Source: Candidatus Rokuibacteriota bacterium (lineage in GTDB: Bacteria > Methylomirabilota > Methylomirabilia > Rokubacteriales > CSP1-6). From it: a DNA stretch of 43,255 bases. Every line of letters begins with the position of its first letter. The stretch's first letter is position 1. The translations under genes were made by a program, and so were the position numbers. Below are positions 15,520-22,698 of the stretch, in pieces. The stretch covers positions 1 through 43,255 of the forward strand of contig QHSU01000021.1 in NCBI GenBank assembly GCA_003220535.1, in the 5' to 3' direction. Below the pieces are notes generated by a model, which did not search any database, was not told the DNA's origin, and saw only the letters and a program-made list of their open reading frames with translations.

Positions 15520-16443
15520 TCAACCGAGTGTTGAGTCCACTACCGCGAGCGGATGCTTGCCGGGCACGTATGTCACTTCCGTGACACCGATCATCCGGCG
15601 TGCTTGATCCTCAGGGATCTTCATCGGACCCGGCGCCGGCGCACTGCCTGGCGCCGGCTGCGGAAACGCCGTGGACATCGCGGTATGGAACGAGATATTG
15701 CCCTCCACCTTGCGGAGCACCTGATGAATGTGACCGTTCAGGACGGTGGTCGAGCCGAAGCGGCGGAGAGACGCCAGCGCGCGCGCGGCGTCTTCGGTGG
15801 TCCAGCCCCACTGCGGGTAGACTGCCCAGAGCGGCACGTGGGAGAAGATCACGATCGGGGTGCTACTCGAGAGCGGCGCCACGTCCTTTTCCAGCCACTC
15901 GAGCTGCTCGTCACCCAGCGAGCCCATCCCCTCACCCTTGTACTTGAGCACGTTCACGAGCCCGACGAAGTGCGTCCCCTTGTAATCGAAGCTCTGCCAG
16001 CCGCGATCGTCGACGGTCCCCTTGCCGTAGCGGGCCAGATACTCCTTGCCGCCGTCGAGGAACACATCGTGTTCGCCGGGCACGTAGAAGATGCGTTCGG
16101 TCTTCACGGTCTTCAAGATTTCCGCGACCGTATCGAAGGCGCCCGCCTTCTGCCCGTGCGTCTGATCGCCCGTATGAAGCACGAACGCGGGGGCAGGCCG
16201 CAGCCCATTAACACGGTCGACGACCTGTTGGAGGGTGGCTGCGGCGTCCTTGTTCGCCTCGCCCTTGAAACCGATATGCGTGTCGCTGATCTGTACGAAG
16301 GTGAAGCTCCCCGCCGCGGCGTCCGCGGCCGAGGCGTCCGTGATCAGTCGCGACGACAGCACGCCACCCGCCGCTGCCCAGACGACACCTGTGCCCGCCC
16401 AGGCCATGCATTCGAGAAATCCCCGACGATCAATCCGATCCAT
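15520..16443 (-). CDS. Tat-exported metallophosphoesterase
   Basis: This 307-residue protein opens with a twin-arginine signal (RIDRRGFLECMAWAG, cleavage near SAADA). All calcineurin-like metal motifs are present: ISDTHIGFKG (D-x-H), VLHTGDQTHG (GD), YVPGEHDVF (GE-HD in place of GNHD), IFSHVPLW and LNGHIHQVL (GHxH). It would bind two metals and hydrolyse a phosphate ester or pyrophosphate in the periplasm. ATG at 16443 has GGAGG 5 nt upstream; a longer frame to 16785 is an overlap with the cupredoxin gene. It lies 26 nt downstream of the cupredoxin stop, so the two should be co-transcribed. Export by Tat suggests that it folds with metals in the cytoplasm. Confidence 0.93.
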   Translation of the reverse strand: MDRIDRRGFLECMAWAGTGVVWAAAGGVLSSRLITDASAADAAAGSFTFVQISDTHIGFKGEANKDAAATLQQVVDRVNGLRPAPAFVLHTGDQTHGQKAGAFDTVAEILKTVKTERIFYVPGEHDVFLDGGKEYLARYGKGTVDDRGWQSFDYKGTHFVGLVNVLKYKGEGMGSLGDEQLEWLEKDVAPLSSSTPIVIFSHVPLWAVYPQWGWTTEDAARALASLRRFGSTTVLNGHIHQVLRKVEGNISFHTAMSTAFPQPAPGSAPAPGPMKIPEDQARRMIGVTEVTYVPGKHPLAVVDSTLG

Positions 16444-16469
16444 GCCGTCCTCCATGCCATCGGTGGCGT

Positions 16470-16811
16470 CTACTTCACGACCAGAGTGCCCTTCATGTAG
16501 GGATGAATCGCGCAGAAGTACGGGTAGGTGCCGGGTTTCGTGAAGGTCTGCACGAACGTGTCGTCGTTCACGAGCCCCGCGGAGCTGAAGGCGCCCGTCC
16601 CTGATGTGACGGTGTGCGGCTCCTCGTCGTGATTGACCCATGTCACCGTCGTGCCCACTGGGACGGTGAGCATGGACGGTCCGTACTTGAATTCCTTGAT
16701 CCCGATCGTCGGCGTCGCGGCCAGCGCGTGGGCACCGATGAGCAGTGTCACCACGCCGACGGCGACTATCCCCCGCCTGTACCACACCAGCGCTCTTGTG
16801 TCGTCGTTCAT
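16470..16811 (-). CDS. Small exported cupredoxin (plastocyanin/amicyanin-like)
   Basis: This 113-residue protein has an N-terminal hydrophobic signal (GIVAVGVVTLLIGAHALA, cleavage near ALA-AT) and one cupredoxin domain. The type 1 copper ligands are H66 (DEEPHTV), C100, H103 and M106 (YFCAIHPYMKG). The short amicyanin-like loop (C-x2-H-x2-M) is typical of soluble electron carriers. It should carry single electrons in the periplasm. ATG at 16811 has AAGGAG 8 nt upstream. It heads the 16811-13889 operon and is divergent from the DUF6529 membrane protein, its possible membrane partner. Confidence 0.94.
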   Translation of the reverse strand: MNDDTRALVWYRRGIVAVGVVTLLIGAHALAATPTIGIKEFKYGPSMLTVPVGTTVTWVNHDEEPHTVTSGTGAFSSAGLVNDDTFVQTFTKPGTYPYFCAIHPYMKGTLVVK

Positions 16812-17108
16812 GGTTTTCTCCTTAGCCCTCCTCACACGTCCGAACGCTCCACCACAGGCGCCGTTCCATGCGGTCAGAAAAGGTTTGAGGGAACGAATGG
16901 CTCGCCTGATCGTTGCGGAGGGTGAAAGCCCCGCAATGCTCTGCAGGGCCCGTGATCAAGAGGAGTGGCTCTCCGTTGACTGCCGAAGCGAACGAGGCGT
17001 TGGCGTATGTCGACGTCGCCAAGCTGTCGACGAGGACGTCGACCTACGCCGCCTAGTGGTCGCTGCCAGCTCGCTTACGGTGCGATAACGCAAAGAAGGA
17101 GGATACGC
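16812..17108. promoter_or_regulatory. Divergent intergenic region of the copper/redox cluster
   Basis: These 297 bp separate the cupredoxin operon from the DUF6529 gene and should hold both promoters. A short plus-strand frame (16943-17056; GPVIKRSGSPLTAEANEALA, then YVDVAKL) looks somewhat protein-like and could be a remnant, but no family was recognised. Confidence 0.35.
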
Positions 17109-17681
17109 ATGAGCGAGAGGCTCAGTCTCAAGGAGCCCAGCGGGGCGAATCCGGCTTGGTTGGCGGTTCCCCTGGTGGTTTTGGCGCTTGTCACGCTCAC
17201 CGTCGGCCTTGTGGCCAGACAGACAGTTCGTGAGCCCTATGCGACTCCCTTCTTCCATCCTTTCTTCACGGATACCCTCCAGATGAAGGCGTGGCTGGTG
17301 ACGGCAGCGGTGGTGCTGGCATGTGGTCAGTTACTGACGGCCGCACGCATCTACGAGTTGCTCCGCTTTCCGCCTAAGGGGCGCTTCTATACCAGTGCCC
17401 ATCGCTGGTCGGGGCGGGCAGCGATCCTGCTAACGCTTCCGGTGGCCTATCACTGTGTCTTCATGCTCGGGTTCAGCACCCACAGCCCACGCGTCTTGAT
17501 TCACTCGCTGCTCGGGTCGGCTCTCTACGGCGCTGTCGTCGCCAAGGTGCTGATTGTTCGGTCGACGAGGTTCGCGACCTGGGTGCTCCCCGTGGCTGGA
17601 GGCCTCTTGTTCTCAATCCATCTGGGGCTGTGGCTGACTTCCGCGCTTTGGTTTTTTACCGCCGCTGCCTCTGCCACATGA
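17109..17681 (+). CDS. DUF6529-like membrane protein, possible b-type cytochrome
   Basis: This 190-residue protein has about five hydrophobic helices (near residues 17-37, 58-78, 98-120, 126-146 and 158-185). Conserved His occur within or next to helices: SAHRWSGRAA, VAYHCVFMLGF, VLIHSLLGS and LFSIHLGLW. This pattern (HRWSG, YHC, H-LLG, K) fits my memory of DUF6529 and recalls di-heme cytochrome b561-type proteins. Heme binding is inference. ATG at 17109 has AAGGAGG 7 nt upstream. Its divergent pairing with a cupredoxin gene suggests electron transfer between membrane and periplasm. Confidence 0.8.
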   Translation: MSERLSLKEPSGANPAWLAVPLVVLALVTLTVGLVARQTVREPYATPFFHPFFTDTLQMKAWLVTAAVVLACGQLLTAARIYELLRFPPKGRFYTSAHRWSGRAAILLTLPVAYHCVFMLGFSTHSPRVLIHSLLGSALYGAVVAKVLIVRSTRFATWVLPVAGGLLFSIHLGLWLTSALWFFTAAASAT

Positions 17682-17737
17682 GTGGTACGGACAGACGCTC
17701 CTATCTCGCGTAATCCTTGAGTCTCAGGTGTCGGCCG

Positions 17738-17789
17738 GGCTGAGGACTGAAAGTCCTGTGCTCGTGCGACGGCCCCCGTCCTCGCACCA
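17738..17789 (+). other. Possible 3' remnant of a tRNA-Phe gene
   Basis: An anticodon arm can be drawn as AGGA-CTGAAAG-TCCT: a 4-bp stem, a 7-nt loop with T33 and the GAA (Phe) anticodon followed by A37. The segment ends in TCCTCGCACCA, like an acceptor strand plus CCA. The T arm has no TTC loop and does not pair, and no matching 5' acceptor strand is seen, so this is not a working tRNA and may be chance. Confidence 0.25.
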
Positions 17790-17791
17790 AA

Positions 17792-17842
17792 CTCCAGGAA
17801 CCTCTGCAACTGCGCGATTTGGGGGATGGAACGGCTGGAGCG
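17792..17842 (+). repeat. Dispersed repeat, copy B
   Basis: The 47-bp core starting CAGGAACCTCTGCAACTGCG matches 8501-8550 at about 83%. Copy B is immediately 3' of the tRNA-like CCA. Beyond it, both copies are followed by CTGGAATG-type reiterations (GCTGGAATGAGCTGGAATGC here). Confidence 0.6.
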
Positions 17843-18108
17843 CTGGAATGAGCTGGAATGCGCTCGAGCCAGGCACAATTTGGGCACAAACTGGACCGGG
17901 CGGGGATCATCGGCGGCATCGTCCGTCCTCCTCACGTCCGCGTCCTCGGAGCCATCCTTTTGTGACCGCCATCCTCCGCTCTGGCGGCCTGGAGAAGCGC
18001 GGCAGCCCTTCCTCCGGCCCGCCACCAGTGGAAGGGCCGCCGACAACGCACGAGCCGATCAGCAGGCTAGAAATCGTCCTGAGCCGCGCTCGACGTGGTC
18101 CTCGCGAC

Positions 18109-19611
18109 TCACGCACGCTTGCGGATGAAGCCGTAGGCTGCGTTGCTTCGGCCCGCGCCTCCGAGCTCGTGCTCCGCTTTCATCCGTGCGAGCCTGTCGG
18201 AGTAGTCGGGCGGCAGCGGTTTGTGGTCGGCGCGCAGGTTGAGGCTGTAGAGCCGCGCCGAGTTGTAGCCGAGGATCGCGCTCTTCACCACGCCTTCGGC
18301 GGCACCGAGCGGCGCGAAGCCGTACTTCTTCTGCATCTCGTCCGGTATCTCGATGCGTCGGAACGCTTCGATCTGCCACTGGGGTGACCCGTACCACACC
18401 GAGTCGGTGCCCCATACGACGTGGTCCGCGCCCAAGCCCTTGATGAGCGTCCCGAGCAAGGCCGCGCAGTACTTCGGATTCGTGACCGCCGAGTTGGCGA
18501 AGGTCGTGCCCAGCTCACCATAGACGTTCCTGACGCCGTACTTTCCCGGGATCTCGGCGAGGTCACTCACCCAGTTGATCCGACCCGTCCGCTCGAAGTC
18601 CGCCAGGGACTGGTCGGGCGCCTCGAGGAACGGACGATGGGCGGCGTGGTACATGATGAAATTGAGCTGAGGCCAGTCTTTGGCCGCCTTCCCGAGGTCG
18701 TCCACGGTGGCATATTTCCAGACGGCAGCGAACGAACGCTCGTAGTCGGGCGGCAAGAGCCCCTTGTGGATGCTGACGTTGCGGATGCCCGACCTCACCA
18801 TCTTCGCGTACACGGGGTACATGAGCTTCTCGTCGTCGAGACGGTACGGGTACCGGGCCGACGGGTTGCTCGGGTCCCCGATGGTATAGCCCTTCCAGCC
18901 GTCGGGCTTGAGGTCGGAGATCGCCCGGTCGACTTCCTCCACCCAACGCGGCTGGCCGGGCAGGAACAGCGCGTGAGACAGCAGCCGCCGAGAGCCCGCC
19001 AGGTCGTTGATCAGCGCGCGGGCCCGCTCGATCTGGTCGTTCGACAGGAACCATGCCTCGGCGTCGTCGAACGGTGCGCCGCTCAGCAGAGCCACCTTGG
19101 TCTCGCTGTCCATGAAGATTTCTTTGACAAAGTTCTCGAACTTGTAGCGTTGCAGCGTGATCTTTTCACCCTTGAGCACGGGGTTCCAGTTCTTGGCGAA
19201 CTCGGCAAGCCGCAGGACCCGCTCCCGCGTGTAGTCGTCGCGCACGAAATGTACTTGGTCGTCGAAGATGAATTGGTGGCCGAGCGCTTTGAGCCGCGCC
19301 GCCGCCGCCGCGGGATCGGCCGCCTCCGCCGGGTCGACCGTGAAGACTGAGCCGTACACCGCGTTCATGGCGAGGAAGGCCGCCGCCATTCCGCAACTGG
19401 TCTGCAGGAACTTTCTTCGGTTCAACCCGAGCTTGCCGCCGAGGCCGTCGGCCAGCTCCTTGATCCGTTCCTCGACTTGACGCTGCTGCATGGTTTGCCG
19501 CGCCGGCATGAACTCTCCGTTCGAAACCATCTGGGTCGGGATCGGCGAGCGGAAAGCCGCGCGTTCGGCCGGCACCGTCAGCGCCAGATCTTCTTTCGTC
19601 AGCCAGATCAT
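18109..19611 (-). CDS. Amidohydrolase-family protein with internal Tat motif
   Basis: This 500-residue protein belongs to the amidohydrolase 2 (metal-dependent TIM-barrel hydrolase) group: FIFDDQVHFVRDDY near the first strand, VSIHKGLLPPDY, NFIMYHAAHRPF and HVVWGTDSVWYGSPQWQIEAF with the conserved Asp of GTDS. The N-terminal metal site reads DxxVHF rather than the usual HxH, so chemistry is uncertain (hydrolase or decarboxylase). A Tat motif NRRKFLQ (R65-R66) plus hydrophobic stretch (TSCGMAAAFLAMNAV) lies behind 60 extra residues, an unusual position. ATG at 19611 has GGGGAGGAA 6 nt upstream, which makes the extension hard to dismiss. It is a single-gene unit between gene-free stretches. Confidence 0.88.
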   Translation of the reverse strand: MIWLTKEDLALTVPAERAAFRSPIPTQMVSNGEFMPARQTMQQRQVEERIKELADGLGGKLGLNRRKFLQTSCGMAAAFLAMNAVYGSVFTVDPAEAADPAAAAARLKALGHQFIFDDQVHFVRDDYTRERVLRLAEFAKNWNPVLKGEKITLQRYKFENFVKEIFMDSETKVALLSGAPFDDAEAWFLSNDQIERARALINDLAGSRRLLSHALFLPGQPRWVEEVDRAISDLKPDGWKGYTIGDPSNPSARYPYRLDDEKLMYPVYAKMVRSGIRNVSIHKGLLPPDYERSFAAVWKYATVDDLGKAAKDWPQLNFIMYHAAHRPFLEAPDQSLADFERTGRINWVSDLAEIPGKYGVRNVYGELGTTFANSAVTNPKYCAALLGTLIKGLGADHVVWGTDSVWYGSPQWQIEAFRRIEIPDEMQKKYGFAPLGAAEGVVKSAILGYNSARLYSLNLRADHKPLPPDYSDRLARMKAEHELGGAGRSNAAYGFIRKRA

Positions 19612-20103
19612 GTCGTTTCCTCCCCCGCTCCAGTCAGGATTCTCGGTCTCGCCTCGGCTCGCGGACTGCGCACTCGCAGGGTGGCCCGCGCCCGCACGAG
19701 CGGCCCTGCCAGCCGTCTCCATGGGCGACGAGGCCGTAGAAAGAACGTCCAGAGACCCGATCAAGGGACATGCGGCTCTCCCCACGGAGAGTCAAGGACG
19801 TGGCGGGATCATGTGCACCTTGCTCCGGCCTGTCAAGGTGCATGCCTGTCAGCGCCCAAGAGGGTCAGCCAGGCCCGACTCGAATGCCCGAGCTGCCTGG
19901 AGGCTCCCGTGTACAGCGAGTGCACCGCGCTCACCGGGCCGCGCATCGCGTCGGGCGACCGAATCTGAACGAGAGCTGCGCGGCCTGCTGCTCGGGCCCA
20001 CCGACAATCTTCGGGCCCCCACGCCGCGGAAGAGTCGTACACTGATTGCCGGGTTCGACGAAGCGACCAAGAGGCGCGTACTCGGCTGAAAGGAAGGCAC
20101 ACG
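19612..20103. other. Gene-free stretch with one inverted repeat
   Basis: This 492-bp region lies between the divergent amidohydrolase and VOC genes and should hold both promoters. The only structure found is the 9-bp inverted repeat at 19814-19842. No coding frame is convincing. Confidence 0.5.
19814..19842. promoter_or_regulatory. 9-bp inverted repeat (operator or hairpin candidate)
   Basis: TGCACCTTG and CAAGGTGCA are perfect arms around an 11-nt spacer, about 200 bp upstream of the amidohydrolase start and 260 bp upstream of the VOC start. It has no T-run, so a regulator site is likelier than a terminator. Confidence 0.35.
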
Positions 20104-20646
20104 ATGTCGCACAAGGGGTTCTCGCACATCGGCCTCTCGACACTGGATCTCGACCGGACGCGTGACTTCTACGAGAACGTCCTGAAGCTCAAGGCGGTGC
20201 GCTGCGACATCCTCAAGGTCAAGGAAGGCGGGCAGATCCGCCACATCTTCTTCGACACCGGGCGCGATCAGCTCATCGCTTTCATGGAAGCGCGGGGCGT
20301 GCCGGGCGTACCGGCGCAGTACGACGCCGGGATCAACCACGGGCTCGGGGTGCCGAACGCGTTCTATCACTTCGCGTTCGAGGCTGGCTCCGAGGCGGGG
20401 CTCGACGAGATGCGCAACGCGCTCATCGCCCGCGGCGTCGAGGTGACGGACGTGGTCGATCACGACTGGGCCAAGTCGATCTACTTCAAGGACCCCAACG
20501 GGGTTCAGCTGGAGTACTGCTGCTTCACCCGCAACCTGAACGCGAACGACGCCCAGATGCAGGAGCGCGCCGAGATCTCGATCCGCCGGTTGGGACTGAC
20601 GGGTGCCGGCACGCCGATGCCGGCGGAGAGCGCTAAAGCCGGATAG
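20104..20646 (+). CDS. VOC-family (glyoxalase/dioxygenase fold) protein
   Basis: This 180-residue protein has two beta-alpha-beta-beta-beta modules of the vicinal-oxygen-chelate fold. Probable metal ligands are H8 (GFSHIGLST), the His of AFYHFAFE (about residue 82) and the Glu of GVQLEYCC (about 138). YFKDPNGVQLEY is the family's characteristic last strand. The ~40-residue C-terminal tail is outside the domain. It could be a dioxygenase, lyase or isomerase; the substrate is unknown. ATG at 20104 has AAGGAAGG 7 nt upstream. It is divergent from the amidohydrolase gene, a pairing often seen in aromatic-compound breakdown, so a shared role is possible. Confidence 0.92.
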   Translation: MSHKGFSHIGLSTLDLDRTRDFYENVLKLKAVRCDILKVKEGGQIRHIFFDTGRDQLIAFMEARGVPGVPAQYDAGINHGLGVPNAFYHFAFEAGSEAGLDEMRNALIARGVEVTDVVDHDWAKSIYFKDPNGVQLEYCCFTRNLNANDAQMQERAEISIRRLGLTGAGTPMPAESAKAG

Positions 20647-20740
20647 CGACCCGCTCCGAAACACGCAGGCGTAGGACGGCATGGGGAGACCAGCCGACCC
20701 GAGTGCTGCTCGCAGGAGTTGGCCGCGCTGGTCGAGCACG

Positions 20741-20840
20741 CTACTCGATGACTTGGTCTGCCCCGAGCAGAATCATCTGCGGGATCGTCAGGCCCAGGGC
20801 CTTGACGGTCTTGAGGTTGACGCTTAGTGCGACCTTCGTC
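20741..20840 (-). pseudogene. C-terminal remnant of a PF04392-type ABC binding protein
   Basis: The minus strand reads TKVALSVNLKTVKALGLTIP and QMILLGADQVIE before a TAG at 20741, the typical end of ABC_sub_bind proteins. The frame loses the match after about 35 residues. This is the second such tail in the window (the first is at 7533) and lies just downstream of another binding-protein gene on the same strand. Confidence 0.7.
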
Positions 20841-20890
20841 AAAGTGGTAGCCTGCGTAAGCGCCACTCTGGACCCAGGTCAACACTCACT

Positions 20891-20930
20891 CACTTTCTAA
20901 GCTTCACATCTACTTTTTGAGCTTCACATC
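20891..20930. repeat. 20-bp imperfect tandem duplication at the end of the binding-protein gene
   Basis: CACTTTCTAAGCTTCACATC (20891-20910) and TACTTTTTGAGCTTCACATC (20911-20930) are adjacent direct repeats with 3 mismatches. On the coding strand the second encodes the terminal DVKLKK and stop, and the first repeats VKLRK and a stop just after. Confidence 0.7.
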
Positions 20931-22454
20931 CTCGTACGGCGCCGAGAAGATGTAGCCGGCGACGAGCCCGATCCCCGAATCCTCCACCCGGGGCCCCACG
21001 CCGTTCAGCGGGGCGTTCTGCCAGATCGGCGCGACCACGACCTTCTCGTAGATGAGTTGCTGAATGCGGTGCAGGATTGCCTTGCGCTTCTTCGGATCGA
21101 GCTCGCTCGCCTGCTCCCGGAAGAGCCCGTCGATGTCGGCATAGCTGCCGTAGACGTAGGTGCCGCCTCCAACCACCAAGGACTCGATTCTCGTGGCCGC
21201 GTTACCGAAGGAGCCGTTGCCGCCCTGGATGAGGCCTCGATACTTCTTCTCGGTCCACCCCTTCTGGAATGCCGCCCGCTCGAGCGGCCGGAGCTTCACC
21301 CGGATGCCGATGGCGTTGAGGTAGTTGACCACGGGCTCGCCCATGTACGTCAGCGCGGCATCGCAGAAATAGTCTCCCGCGTCGAAGCCGGTGGGATAAC
21401 CGGCGTCGGCAAGGAGCTGCCTAGCCTTGACGGGATCGTACCCGTAACCGGGCGACTGCCAGTAGAACTCGAAGCTCGCGGGAACGAGGCTCCAGGTGAT
21501 CCTGGCAAAGCCGAGCCGCTCGGCCTGGTTCATCGCTTGCCGGTCGATGGCGTAGGTGGCGGCGAGTCGCACGCGCCGGTCGTGCCACGGGGACTTCGGA
21601 TCCCACTGGCTAGGGAAGTTCACCCAGTCCACGACCTGTCCTGCGACAGGCTTCAGCGCCAGTCCCGGGGTTCGCCGCAGCTCCTCGGCCAGCGCGCCGC
21701 TCATGCCATACGCGATGTCGACCTCACCTCGTTTCAGGGCGGCGAGACGCGTGGCTTCGTCCGGGATCGCCTTGAAGACCAGCCGCTTCACACTCGGCAC
21801 TTTCCGCCAGTACTGATCGAAGGCTTCCAGGACGAGCTCGACGCCCGGAGTGAACGAGACGAACCGGTAAGGGCCGGCGCCGATCGGAGCCTTCTTGAAG
21901 CCTTCGTCGCCGACCTTCTCGACGTACCTCTTCGGCACGATCCAGCCGGCCCCCGTGGCGGTGGTGTAGAAGGTTATGAAGTCGGGCCACGGCTGCTTGA
22001 GCCGGAAGCGGACACGTGCCGCCTCAGGAATCTCGATGCCGGTAACCTTTTCTTTGAGCGCCTTGAGCGCGGCGCCCCGGTATCGCTCGAACGAAAACTT
22101 GACGTCCTCGCCGGTGACGAGATCGCCGTTGTGAAACCGGACACCTTTGCGGAGGACGAACTCGTAGACGAGCCCGTCCGGGGACGCGCTCCATGACTCG
22201 GCCAGGCTCGGGGCCGTGGGGTGACCCGGACTCGGCCTGGTCATCGCGTCATGCAGCGCGTAGAGGACGATGTACGGCGTGGTGGCTCCCGACGTCTCGG
22301 CCGGGTCGAACCACGTAGGCGTCAGCGAAATGTGGAGGGCCCACGTCATCTGCCCCTCGGGCGCGGCGGCGCCAGAGGAGGTTTCGATAGTCAGGATCAT
22401 CAGGGAAACCAACGTGGTGAAGAGGCCTCGAACGTGTTTCATCGGGGAGCACAT
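20910..22454 (-). CDS. ABC transporter substrate-binding protein, oligopeptide type (SBP_bac_5)
   Basis: This protein of about 514 residues has a signal peptide (KHVRGLFTTLVSLMILTIET, cleavage near SGA-AA) and the full SBP_bac_5 pattern: LAESWSASPDGLVYEFVLRK, GVRFHNGDLVTGEDVKFSFE, APIGAGPYRFVSFTPG, then YWRKVP and the ARQLLADAGYP segment near residue 350. It should bind a peptide, nickel complex or other solute in the periplasm; no DppBCDF-like permease genes are present. ATG at 22454 is chosen for GAGGA 5 nt upstream; ATGs at 22466 and 22442 are also possible. Its 3' end carries a 20-bp tandem duplication. A PF04392 head (plus strand) begins right behind its start. Confidence 0.93.
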   Translation of the reverse strand: MCSPMKHVRGLFTTLVSLMILTIETSSGAAAPEGQMTWALHISLTPTWFDPAETSGATTPYIVLYALHDAMTRPSPGHPTAPSLAESWSASPDGLVYEFVLRKGVRFHNGDLVTGEDVKFSFERYRGAALKALKEKVTGIEIPEAARVRFRLKQPWPDFITFYTTATGAGWIVPKRYVEKVGDEGFKKAPIGAGPYRFVSFTPGVELVLEAFDQYWRKVPSVKRLVFKAIPDEATRLAALKRGEVDIAYGMSGALAEELRRTPGLALKPVAGQVVDWVNFPSQWDPKSPWHDRRVRLAATYAIDRQAMNQAERLGFARITWSLVPASFEFYWQSPGYGYDPVKARQLLADAGYPTGFDAGDYFCDAALTYMGEPVVNYLNAIGIRVKLRPLERAAFQKGWTEKKYRGLIQGGNGSFGNAATRIESLVVGGGTYVYGSYADIDGLFREQASELDPKKRKAILHRIQQLIYEKVVVAPIWQNAPLNGVGPRVEDSGIGLVAGYIFSAPYEDVKLKK

Positions 22455-22466
22455 CGAGTTCCTCAT

Positions 22467-22550
22467 CTCACGCTCAGCTTCACACTCGCGCCGCCCGTCT
22501 CCAAGGCGCAGGAGGCTGGGAAGGTCTACCGGGTCGGTTTGTCATCTTAG
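22467..22550 (+). pseudogene. N-terminal remnant of a PF04392-type ABC binding protein
   Basis: The plus strand reads LTLSFTLAPPVSKAQEAGKV and YRVGLSS before TAG at 22548-22550. The signal-peptide end plus (Q)EAGKVYRVG(F)LS is the hallmark start of mature ABC_sub_bind proteins. No ATG with a proper leader precedes it and nothing of the family follows. It is on the strand opposite to the two tails. Confidence 0.6.
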
Positions 22551-22698
22551 CCCTCCGCAGCGAGTGACTTCCGCTGCCAGGCTGCTGGGTCCTGCACGCA
22601 GCCCAAGGACTCGGCGACCTTGACCGGCAGGCTCAGTTCCAACGACGCAAAGACGCTCTGGCCGCCGCCTCGCTCGACGCCCTGAATCCCGACGACGC

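Larger units (their letters stand above)
17682..18108. other. Gene-free stretch with repeat and weak tRNA-like fragment
   Basis: This 427-bp region lies between the convergent DUF6529 and amidohydrolase genes. It contains a tRNA-Phe-like fragment (17738-17789) followed directly by copy B of the dispersed repeat. The rest has frames only of low-complexity Arg/Pro type and no recognisable gene. Confidence 0.5.

Noticed and set aside
15275..15523. N-terminal extension of the YVTN-cupredoxin protein
   Set aside because: Arg/Gly/Pro-rich and not protein-like; the signal peptide and ribosome-binding site place the start at TTG 15274.
16444..16785. Long frame joining the metallophosphoesterase to upstream sequence (421 residues)
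   Set aside because: The extra part is the cupredoxin gene read in another frame; the Tat start at 16443 with GGAGG is clear.
16943..17056. Short plus-strand frame that looks protein-like
   Set aside because: No family recognised and no start; noted only in the intergenic entry.
17738..17789. A complete, functional tRNA-Phe gene
   Set aside because: No 5' acceptor strand, D arm or valid T arm; at most a remnant.
18421..19350. 309-residue plus-strand frame inside the amidohydrolase gene
   Set aside because: Antisense shadow; no domain motif, no ribosome-binding site, and the opposite strand has clear homology.
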